From: Entamoeba histolytica HM-1:IMSS
Lineage: Eukaryota; Evosea; Mastigamoebida; Endamoebidae
Reading direction: 5' to 3'
Length of the DNA stretch: 64,000 nucleotides
NCBI RefSeq assembly: GCF_000208925.1
Contig: NW_001914871.1
Coordinates: 76,298 to 140,297, forward strand
Below the pieces are notes generated by a model. It saw nothing but the letters and a program-made list of their open reading frames with translations. It did no database searches and had not been told where the DNA came from. How positions within the stretch are numbered: the stretch's first letter is position 1; each line of letters begins with the position of its first letter. Shown here piece by piece: positions 43,513 through 52,493 of this stretch. The position numbers were made by a program, and so were the translations under genes.

Positions 43513-44139
43513 TTAGTTTTGTTTCTTCTTTTTATCGTTTGTTACTATTCTATTTAAATCATTTATTATTTCTGTGACATTTCTTCCTGTAATCATTGAA
43601 TGAATATTAACTGACCTAACAATTCCTTCATCATCAACAATGACTGTTGCTCTATTAGATACTCCTATAATAGAAAGCAATCCATAACTTTCTGATATTT
43701 GACGATTTACATCTTCTATTAATTTAATTTCTATTTCTCCTATTCCTTTTTCATCTTTTCTTTCACATAATCTTTTGTGTGTTTCTACTGAATCTACTGA
43801 AATCCCAATTACTTCTGCATTTAGTTCTTTGAATTTTTCAATATTGTCACTCAATTCTTTAATTTCTCTTGGGCAAACTCTTGAAAAATCTCTACAATAA
43901 AATCCAATCACATGATATTTCCCTTTCTCAGCTTCCATTTCATACTCTTTTATTTCTCCTTTGTAATATGCTTTCCCACATATCTTTGGTGCTTTTTCTC
44001 CAACTCTGATACTTGGTTTGGTTCCTGTGATTGAATAATACATCTCTTTAACTTTTTTTATCATCCCTCCTTCTTCTTTATTTCTTACGTCCATACTTCT
44101 TTCTCTTCCATCTCTTCTTTTCAATATTTGTCTTTTCAT
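43513..44139 (-). CDS. Atypical peroxiredoxin-like protein
   Basis: A 208-residue protein with an AhpC/TSA thioredoxin-like fold: IRVGEKAP, then HVIGFYCRDFSRVCPREI, then EVIGISVDSVETHKRL and RATVIVDDEGIVRSV. The peroxidatic Cys is C89. The canonical PxxxTxxC motif is changed, with Pro replaced by Cys (C82) and Thr by Ser. No resolving Cys is found in a VCP motif near the C-terminus. Unlike the known Entamoeba peroxiredoxins it lacks the cysteine-rich N-terminal repeats, having instead a basic 25-residue leader. It may be a 1-Cys or C82-C89 disulfide enzyme, or a non-peroxidase. Residue 16 or 26 (Met) could be the true start. Confidence 0.8.
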   Translation of the reverse strand: MKRQILKRRDGRERSMDVRNKEEGGMIKKVKEMYYSITGTKPSIRVGEKAPKICGKAYYKGEIKEYEMEAEKGKYHVIGFYCRDFSRVCPREIKELSDNIEKFKELNAEVIGISVDSVETHKRLCERKDEKGIGEIEIKLIEDVNRQISESYGLLSIIGVSNRATVIVDDEGIVRSVNIHSMITGRNVTEIINDLNRIVTNDKKKKQN

Positions 44140-44182
44140 TTCTTTTTACTTCATATCTTCTTTTTCTTTATTTTGACTATTA

Positions 44183-45821
44183 TTTATACATTAAAACAGA
44201 TAGAAGAGAAATACCCAAAATATGATGAGTCTTATTATGACATTAAGAAAGCATATGACACAGTAAACCACGAATGGGTAATTGAATCATTAAAATATTT
44301 TAATGTAGAGGGTGTCATCATTGACATGATTGAAAGTATGATGACTAGATTGAAGATATTCATAGGTTATAAATTTAATGAATATCTAGGTAGTATTAAA
44401 TTAAATAGAGGAATTTTACAAGGTGATTCCTTATCAAATCTACTCTTCATCATTCAGATGAATGTAATTTGTCAAATCATCGAAGAGAAATTCCCAAAAT
44501 CAAATCACACATTATATATTGATGATTTGAGAATAATGACAGAAAATAGTGAAGAAATGGGAATAATCCACAATGAAATTAAAGAAATAATAAGTGGAAT
44601 AGGGATGGAAATGGTTTGAGTCAAAATGAGTAGATAAAACTACTACAATTAAAGCATTGAAGTCAATCAATATTAAAAAGAATGCATTTCTTCAATTAAC
44701 TAAAATGCAAGATGGTGCAATATTTTGTGGGTATAAAAAAGCAAAAATAATGAAAAATGAAAGATTGAAATACTGACCACTATGTAAAGACAAGATAGCT
44801 ACAGTAGAAAACATTTTACTATCTTGTATTTATCATAAAAAATCACAAATAGAAAAACATGACAATATTGGCATTATAATATTGATTAATAAGAAAATAC
44901 ACAGGAAATAATCAATATAAAAAACCTCCATATGAAATAGTGTTCAAATATAAAGACATCACTATGATATGGAACAAACAAATAATGCCTAAAAGTGAAT
45001 GACAATACCACAAAATACTAGATATATATGTATTAGATAAAAAGAATCAAACTAATCTATTATTTGATATGATTATTGTGGCTGATCACAATATTAATGG
45101 AGCCTATTTGAAGAAAAGAAATATGTATAAAGAATTAAAGAATAGGCTAATGAAAATAGAAAAATAAAAAGATGACAAAATAAATCCAGTAGTAATTTCA
45201 ATCAATGGATTAATAAATAAAGAAAGTATTAAATTAATTAAAGAAATTAAAAACCTTGTAATACAAAACATAATTGGATGTCATTGAATACTGCTTCAAT
45301 CACAATCAAACATACTCCGTAGAGCTGCTAGAAGAAGTGATAGGATTGGTTGTCTACTCTGAAGCAGGAATAATAGAAGCTAATTCTATTAATACTTAAT
45401 TAATTAATTTATTTAATTGCTTTTAATTTTTATCTCGTGATTATCTCCTTTTTTTCATTCTTTATTCATTTCTTATTTTGTTTATCATGTTATTTACCAC
45501 TATTTATTCTTTGTGGATTTATTTCTATATTATTTAATTATTTATTATTTCTATATTTCTTCTGTTTCTTTTCTTTCTTCTTCATTGTATTACTCATTTG
45601 TCATTTCTATTTGTTGTATTTGTACAATTGCATAAATCAATCAAATGATAAAATACTTGAACACTTGATTTTTTCAATTCCATTTTGTTTCATGTTTGTG
45701 TTGTTATTCATTTTTCATATTATTTATTTCTTATTCAAAAAGATCCTTTCAATTTTATCACTTATCAAATTATAATTAAATTATGCATTAAATTTATTTG
45801 TTTATTCATTGGAGAAGATAC
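44183..45821 (+). mobile_element. Truncated LINE (copy C) with internal deletion
   Basis: From about 44183 this copy is nearly identical to LINE-A 53225-53650: RT motif A (YYDIKKAYDTVNHEW), motif B (GILQGDSLSNLLF) and motif C (YIDD). At about 44614 it jumps to the equivalent of LINE-A 54345, a loss of roughly 700 bp covering the RT thumb and the region before the zinc knuckle. The knuckle, endonuclease motif and C-terminal domain follow with stops. The 3' end shares GGAGAAGATAC at 45811-45821. At the TAA seen in LINE-A 53308 this copy has a GAA, so the stop is derived in LINE-A. It starts about 43 bp upstream of the peroxiredoxin-like gene's ATG. Confidence 0.88.
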
Positions 45822-46390
45822 ATTCAATAAAGATATTTGTTCTTTTATTTCTTGTCTAATTCAACATTCCCTTCTTTCATTTAATTCATTTTGTTGGTAC
45901 TGTACTTTTGATTTGATGTTTCCAATTATTTATTTTATTATTACACTTATTCTATTAATTATTCATCAGTTTCTTTCTTTATAAAACTTCTTCATCCTCC
46001 AATATTAATTTCATTTTTTTCATTTAAGTTATAGTCAATTTGTTTCACTGATAATATGGTAATAATATTTTTAATAAATACTCAGTCCATTCTTTGATAA
46101 CATGATAATACTGGCTGAATTTAAGCAAGAAATTATTGATTAAGGTTGTTGATGTACTTAAAATATAATTTAAACAATTTGAATCAAAAGAAATAATCAA
46201 AAAAAAAAACACAATTTAATTTCAATTATACTTAAATCAAAGCATGAAAATAATGAAATACAATATGACATTGATTTAATCATTCATTTTTTATTCCGTC
46301 GTATTAGTATTATTTGCTGTTTCTTCTTCTATAGTTTCAAGATACATTTCATCATCTTCTTCTTCCACTTTAATGTCATCTTCTGTTTTA
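45822..46390 (+). repeat. Host DNA downstream of LINE copy C, duplicated at 5088-5645
   Basis: This stretch covers the 3' flank of LINE copy C and the last 33 or so codons of the minus-strand gene at 46291. It is the probable source of the copy at 5088-5645, because here the gene is complete. Confidence 0.75.
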
Positions 46391-47437
46391 ATGTCATCTT
46401 CTGTTTTAACTTTCTTTTCTTCATTTTCCTTTTCTTCTATCATACCGATTCTATTTTTTAAGTCTACAGCTACTTTTGGAAGGAACTTTTCATCTTCTTT
46501 GATGTTGAGAGGAGCAATATCAACTGATGCAGTAGTATTCTCCAATTTAGACAAACTCGTAACATTGTTGATAGAAGAAAGTGGTTTTAAACCATCATTA
46601 ACAGACTCTTTCTTTTCTTTTCTTTTATACTGTCTTTTTTCACCAACAGGTTTCTTTGGCATAGTAATCCTTTTTCGTGGCTTTTTCTCTTTTGTCACCT
46701 TCTTTTCTTTGGTTATATTGTTTGTAATTATTCCTTCATCTACAGTATCAGAACAACTACTAACTAAGGTTTCTGAGTCAGAATTTGTCTCTGTTTCATC
46801 ATCATTTGAACTACTTCCTTTTTTATGATTTTTTTTAGAAGTAACTGTTTCTAATGGAGGTTGTAGTTGGGCTGGTACTGATGGGACTTGTTGTATTGAA
46901 GTAACAGGAGGTTTGGGTAGTTTAATTGGTTGGAGTGAAGGTGTTGAATTAAAAAGTAATTTTGGAAGTTTACTTGATGGTTGAGAAATAGGAGTATTTA
47001 AATGATTAATTTCTGAGTTATTATGATGTAGATTATTGTCTGACATTTTAATAGCAGGACTAGAAGAATTTTTTTCAAAAATATTTGGAAGGGAAGTTTT
47101 TTTGTCTTCAATAATGCCGTTGTTTAATTGTTGAATTGTAATTGATTTCCTTTTCTCTTTAAAGTTATTAATAAAAAGGTCTAGTTCTTTGTTCATTTCT
47201 TTGTATATTTTAACTACTTCTTGAAACCTTTCTTTTTCTTTTATCTTTTCGATTTCTAATTTTCGATATTTAATGATTAGTTGCTCTATTGCAATTTCTC
47301 CTTCTACAACATAAACTGGCTTTCCTATAATATAAATTTATATTTTGTTTATTTTATACTGTTCATCACAAACCATTATTTGCACATGGAATTGGCAAAA
47401 CTATCCTAGGTGATTGGGGCACTTGTTCTGTAGCCAT
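46291..47437 (-). CDS. Unknown protein with coiled coil, basic patch and acidic repeats
   Basis: Exons at 47437-47374 and 47324-46291 (49-nt intron, GTTTGTGA...TATAG) give 365 residues. The N-terminus starts MATEQVPQSPRIVLPIP, followed by a charged helix to about 80, a Pro/Ser linker, and a basic patch near 215-245 (KKPRKRITMPKKP, then KRQYKRKEKK) suggesting a nuclear, possibly DNA-binding protein. The acidic end includes two DDIKTED units. The last codons are copied at 5544-5645. A GAACTG sequence lies about 20 nt upstream of the ATG. The function is not recognised. Confidence 0.78.
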
Positions 47438-47807
47438 ATTTGCAAAATATATCAGTTCCTTGGCAGTCTAAACTAAAGGGTTTGGGAACTTAAAAAGATC
47501 TCATTTTGCAAGTTTGACTTTTTAGTTATGACTTTTTAATTATGTTTATTCTTCTAATTTATCGACACCAACTTAATCATTTTCATTAATACTCTTCACT
47601 TCTTTAAGCAGAGATAATGACATTTATGCACCATTTTCTAATCTGACTTTTGTGTTTAATAAATGAATGAGAAAATTTTCTTCAAAACAACACAAAATGT
47701 CAAAAATCTTTATAGTTATTTTACTATGTAAAGGAACTATTCTTTTCACAAAAAAAAATTATATCATTTCAAAAACTTGAAAAATGAATTAAAAATATGA
47801 TGGAGAT

Positions 47808-48129
47808 TTAATTGGTGCGACGAAATTTCTCCTTCCATTTATTACTTCTATTCTCCTTATAAAATGTCCGTGCCTCATCCAGCTCTCTTTTTTTAAGATC
47901 AAGAAGATTTGTAATGGCTTCAATTTCAGCCTGACTTGCATCTTTTTTTTTGGCTACTTTAGTCTTTTTATGTAAAGTTTTCACTTCATTTTTCAAGTTT
48001 TTGTATCTCAATTTTGAATCCTAGTAGTAAGTATTGTCTATGTGTGCTGATAAAAGATGATAGATAAATACAAACTAAATAATCCATACTTTTTGGAGAA
48101 ACACTTTCAGTATTTGGAAATTGTTCCAT
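47808..48129 (-). CDS. Small basic coiled-coil protein, one intron
   Basis: Exons at 48129-48076 and 48020-47808 (55-nt intron, GTTTGTAT...ACTAG, phase 0) give 88 residues. The protein has a short Ser/Pro-rich start (MEQFPNTESVSPKSMDYL), then a single charged helix with heptad repeats and a very basic end (NRSNKWKEKFRR). The YKNLKNEVK segment recalls small subunits of chromatin complexes, but the resemblance is too weak to name it. The fitting intron boundaries and frame support a real gene. Confidence 0.65.
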
Positions 48130-49800
48130 TCAATTATCTTGTCTTATTCTTGTCTTTTTGTATCAGAATAAGATTGTATCTTCTTGGAAAAGACAGTTGA
48201 CAAGATCTTCTAATCAACTCTATTTTTATTTTTGAAAATTTAAGAATGAACAAGAAATTGAAGTACATATCAATATGGAGAAGAAAAGCCAGGCTGTTCA
48301 ATTATTGAGATTGTTGAATTAGAAAGTCAACAACAAATAAAATTAGACAGTAACTTATATAGATAGTCAAAAAATGATAATATAAACAAATTCTACATTT
48401 TATAATATTTTAATTTATTATTTTAACTATTTATATGATGCTATTGTTAATTAAATGAAAAACAATATTTATGAGTATCATTAACAAAATAATTCATTTC
48501 TAATTATTACATAGTTCATTTAACTTTTCTTGCCTCCTTTTCTCATATTTCATGAATATTCTAACTTATGAAATTAAAATTTAATTTTCACATTGAATAT
48601 TGAATTATCCATTATGTAAATGTTTTTAAACAAACTATAGTTCTTAGTGATTTAAATTATTCAAGTTAGTAAAAATATTATTATTTAATAAGTTGAATAT
48701 TATTTGAATAGTTGATACTATTGTAGATAATCAATTAGTGAACGAATAATATTCATAATTCGTTAATTTATTAAATAGAATTGGATATGTTCGCTTTCAT
48801 CTTCTGTCATATTCAAAACGATTATTACATATCAACTGACAATTCTTATTGATTTTCTATTTTAACACATTAGAATTATTTATTTAAATTCGTCACATTA
48901 TTTAAGCATATTATTGGTGTTATAAAATGATCGTGTTTAATTTGAAATAGTATATGTGTTTTTTGAATTAATAGAAAATGAAGTGATGTAGTTAAATGGT
49001 AAATATCAAATAATAACATCAGAAAACAAATTGGATAGTTTATTTTAACGTATTATAATAATATAACTTCATATGTAAGTACTGTGTGCAACATCAATAT
49101 AATTAATCATATTTAATGAAGATAATATTTATTAATTAAGTACATTTCATTCAAATGAATTAAATAAACATAAAATAATAAGTACATTATTAAAATAGAA
49201 TAAGAATAAAACAAATGATAAATGAAGTTGAAAGAATAAAACAGAAAAAGAAATATAAATAGGAACGATAAATCAATAATGAATAGATAAAATAATGAAG
49301 AAATCAATGAATAAATGAAACAAGGATTATAAAGAATCAATGATAAATAATATTACAGTTAAGAAGATTTAAATTGATTCAAATATTGTTAGAAATAAAA
49401 GTAAGTAAATATATAATGAAATATAATTATAATGTTATCAAAATAACCATTTCTTAATTACCTCAAATTCACTAAAATAATGATACTAACGAATTATTAT
49501 TTCATTAATTAGAGAAATGACTGAATCAAATTTTCAACATTGTTTATTTCTTTTGAATGGAATTTCTTTCAATTATTCTTTCATTAAACAAATTATTTAA
49601 ATAGTTATTTAACTTTTAATTTAAAAAAATGAGTATTAAAACTACTTATTGTTTTTAGTGTTGTTATATATTGAACATATCAATAACACTATGACAATGT
49701 TTCATTTCTTCAAGTATCAACAATCAACAATAGAGTCATTTATTTGATAACAACAGTTCAAATTGAATTTTAACATATCATTAACGAAAGAGATTTCATC
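48130..49800. other. AT-rich intergenic region before LINE-A
   Basis: 1.7 kb without gene features. The right edge is placed where homology between the two LINE leaders begins (GGCAACG at 49801). An ATTTCAT sequence just before the edge recurs after the proposed LINE-A 3' end, a possible but very short target-site duplication. Confidence 0.5.
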
Positions 49801-50060
49801 GGCAACGAAAAAAAGGAAATAATTGAAAAAGAAGAGAATGAATGATATAAAAGAATAAAAAGAAAGTAAAAAGTAGAATATGATGAAGAAAGAATAAAAG
49901 TAGAAAGTAGAGAATATAAAAATAAAGAAGATAAAGTGTAATAAAACAAAAGAGATGATAAAAGAAGAAAAGAATGAAAAAAATAAAGGATGCAAATTTT
50001 ATTGAAACAAATAAAAAAAGTGCAATAAAAAAAGTGCAAAATTTAATGATGCAAAATATT
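49801..50060 (+). repeat. LINE 5' leader, inverted relative to 63645-63897
   Basis: A purine-rich block starting GGCAACGAAAAAAAG matches the reverse complement of 63645-63897 along about 250 bp with few changes. It sits at the 5' end of LINE-A, and its partner sits at the 5' end of LINE-B. It probably contains the element promoter. Confidence 0.8.
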
Positions 50061-50424
50061 TTGAAATAAAAATAAATCATCATTTGATATTATTATTATA
50101 TTTGATAATAAATTATATTATATATTAAATACAACATATTTATTTATTATTTATTCTTTCTTTTCTTTTTATTATTTCATATATTAAATTATTATTCATT
50201 CATTTATTATTTATATTTCATTTATTAAATAAAATGAAAATGAAATTGTAAAATATCAATTAAATATTCATGAATAATAATTTATTAATATTTAATAATT
50301 GAAATAATAAATAATAATGTAACATTAATGATATATTCAATTTATTCGTTATTCAATTTGTTCAATGTTAAATTATTCTATTTCATTTATTATTTTTTTG
50401 TTTTATAACAAAGATCCTTTTCCA

Positions 50425-52485
50425 ATGCAGGAAATACAACAAATTTTTTTGCCATTGTTATGGAGTAAAACCTTAGGGTCTTGTAAAGAAAAGCAAACAA
50501 GACATAGAAATCCAAGGTCATACAATAAAAAAAGAAATGTCAATAGCAATAAATGGTATAACAATTATAATAATAAAGGTAAACGATACATCAAGGAAAA
50601 AGTGATTAGAAGAAAAAAAATACAAATAAAAACAAATAAAAAACAAGGTAAATACAATAACAATAAAGATTATACAAATAACAAATACAAATGGCTAACA
50701 ATAAATGAGATACAAGAAAGAATAAAAAAAATAACAAGTGAATGGAAAGAAGGAGAATACGAAGAAATACTTAAAAAATATGAAGGTAAGAGGAAAAGAT
50801 GGTATAATATCCTCCAAGAAGTATATTCAATTAAAAAGAAAAAGATAATTGAAAAGACGAAAGAAGAGTTTAAAGAAAAAACAAAATATTGGGAGGAAAA
50901 AGACATTAAGGCTATAGAAGCAGAAATTAAAAACAAAAACCCAATTAAAGAAATGAATGATAGATGTAAATTTACAAGAATAATAAATGAAACAGAAAGT
51001 ATAAAGAAAATACAAGAAGAAACAAAAAATAAAGAAGAAAAGATAGAAGAAGAAAAAGAAAAAGAAGAAATAATTGCTCTGAAAAATCAAATTACTGAAT
51101 TAAAAGAAAAACTTAAAGAATTAAGTATGAAAAGAATGGAAGAAGAACAAGCCATCTCAGAAGAAATGATGAGAAAAGCAAAAGAAATAGTTAAAAAAGA
51201 ATTTGAAGAAGAAATTACAGAAATGAAAACACAAAATAGAAAGATTCAAACGAATTATGAAGAAATGAAGAAAGAAAATGAAAAATTAGAAGAAAGAAAT
51301 TTAAAATTACAAGGAAAAATAAATGAGATAGAAGGAAAGAAAATCACCGAAGTAAATAACAAAGAAGAAAAAATCCGAAGTATCCAAGCTAATAAAAAGA
51401 AGATGGAAAAAGAAAATGAAGAAATGAAAGAAGAAATTGAAAAGTTGAAAAAGAGAAACAAAACGCTAGAACAAAATGCAAACACACTAGAGAAGAAAAT
51501 TGAAATGATAGAGGAAAATACTAAAGAATTAAAGAAAGAAATAAGAGATAAAGAAAAACAAATCTCTGAATATCAAGAAATTGCAATTAAAAACCAAGAA
51601 ATTGCAGAAATAACAAGAGAAGAATTAGACAACACACAAAAAGAAAATGAGACACAAAAACAAATAATATCAAAACAACAAGATGATATTGAAAATTTTA
51701 TCTCACAGAAGGAACTAGAGAAGAAGAAAACGATGACACTTATGATAAATACACAACCAGTATTGAGGAAAGCATCATCGGGAACGATGGAGATGAACGA
51801 AACTACTCCTATGAAAAAGACAGTAGTGGAAATCGAAGAGAAAAGCACTGATTGTCAAAAAACAAGAGATGATAGTCAGACAAGAAATACAACAAACCAA
51901 ACGAATAGAATTTTAATTGAAGTGTTGTATTGTTTTGAAATTAATTGGTTGAATAGGAAATTATATAAGAAATTAAGATGGGAACAAATAGAAAGTATAA
52001 TAAAAGTGACAAACATCAATGTCAATAATGAAAATGAATATATTAAATATAATAAAATATCACATAAAATAAAAGAAAGCACTAAACGATACATTAAAAT
52101 GAAAGTAAATGATATAATAGAAGGAAGAGTAGAGTGTGATTCAATAATAAAAAACATATTAAAGAATAACTCTACAGAAATTGATGAAGAATATCTTAAC
52201 ACTCTCATCAATAAAATAAAAGAAATGAAAATAGAAAAATGTTCAAACATTAATTACTACTGGAAAAGAAAAGAAGCTGACCGATTAATAATGGAAATTA
52301 ATAATAGATGGATAATGTCAGGAAGCAGAATGCAGGATCTGCAAGATGATATGAAGAATATTTCAATGGTTATGCACCTCTATCTCCAAAATAAAATAAT
52401 AGGAGATAAATTTGATGAAATAAAAGAAATCCTAAAGAAAATTAATAGACTAGAAGATTTGGTCAAGGGAAATGGTACAGAATAA
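50425..52485 (+). CDS. LINE-A ORF1 protein, coiled-coil RNA-binding type
   Basis: 686 residues from the ATG at 50425; an ATG at 50365 would add 20 hydrophobic residues that look non-conserved. The N-terminal 90 residues are rich in Lys, Arg and Asn (nucleic-acid-binding style). A short folded region (KWLTINEIQERIKKITSEW) follows, then a long Glu/Lys coiled coil at about 190-450 and a helical C-terminal domain. LINE-B carries decayed counterparts of the N-terminal and C-terminal parts. In EhLINEs ORF1 binds the RNA and is needed for mobility. The frame is fully open despite the damage to ORF2. Confidence 0.82.
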   Translation: MQEIQQIFLPLLWSKTLGSCKEKQTRHRNPRSYNKKRNVNSNKWYNNYNNKGKRYIKEKVIRRKKIQIKTNKKQGKYNNNKDYTNNKYKWLTINEIQERIKKITSEWKEGEYEEILKKYEGKRKRWYNILQEVYSIKKKKIIEKTKEEFKEKTKYWEEKDIKAIEAEIKNKNPIKEMNDRCKFTRIINETESIKKIQEETKNKEEKIEEEKEKEEIIALKNQITELKEKLKELSMKRMEEEQAISEEMMRKAKEIVKKEFEEEITEMKTQNRKIQTNYEEMKKENEKLEERNLKLQGKINEIEGKKITEVNNKEEKIRSIQANKKKMEKENEEMKEEIEKLKKRNKTLEQNANTLEKKIEMIEENTKELKKEIRDKEKQISEYQEIAIKNQEIAEITREELDNTQKENETQKQIISKQQDDIENFISQKELEKKKTMTLMINTQPVLRKASSGTMEMNETTPMKKTVVEIEEKSTDCQKTRDDSQTRNTTNQTNRILIEVLYCFEINWLNRKLYKKLRWEQIESIIKVTNINVNNENEYIKYNKISHKIKESTKRYIKMKVNDIIEGRVECDSIIKNILKNNSTEIDEEYLNTLINKIKEMKIEKCSNINYYWKRKEADRLIMEINNRWIMSGSRMQDLQDDMKNISMVMHLYLQNKIIGDKFDEIKEILKKINRLEDLVKGNGTE

Positions 52486-52493
52486 AGTGCATC

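Noticed and set aside
44183..45400. Copy C as an intact reverse transcriptase gene
   Set aside because: Only 5'-truncated RT motifs remain in frame and the internal deletion removes the rest of the RT domain.
45437..45984. Phe/Ile-rich frames after LINE copy C
   Set aside because: They lie in the LINE 3' UTR and flank; the homologous copy D has them broken.
49113..49340. Hydrophobic minus-strand frame
   Set aside because: Complement of purine-rich intergenic DNA; all-hydrophobic translation is a compositional artefact.
49717..50083. Three hydrophobic minus-strand frames with apparent membrane spans
   Set aside because: They are the antisense of the purine-rich LINE leader, not genes; the matching plus-strand frame at 63676-63903 has the same origin.
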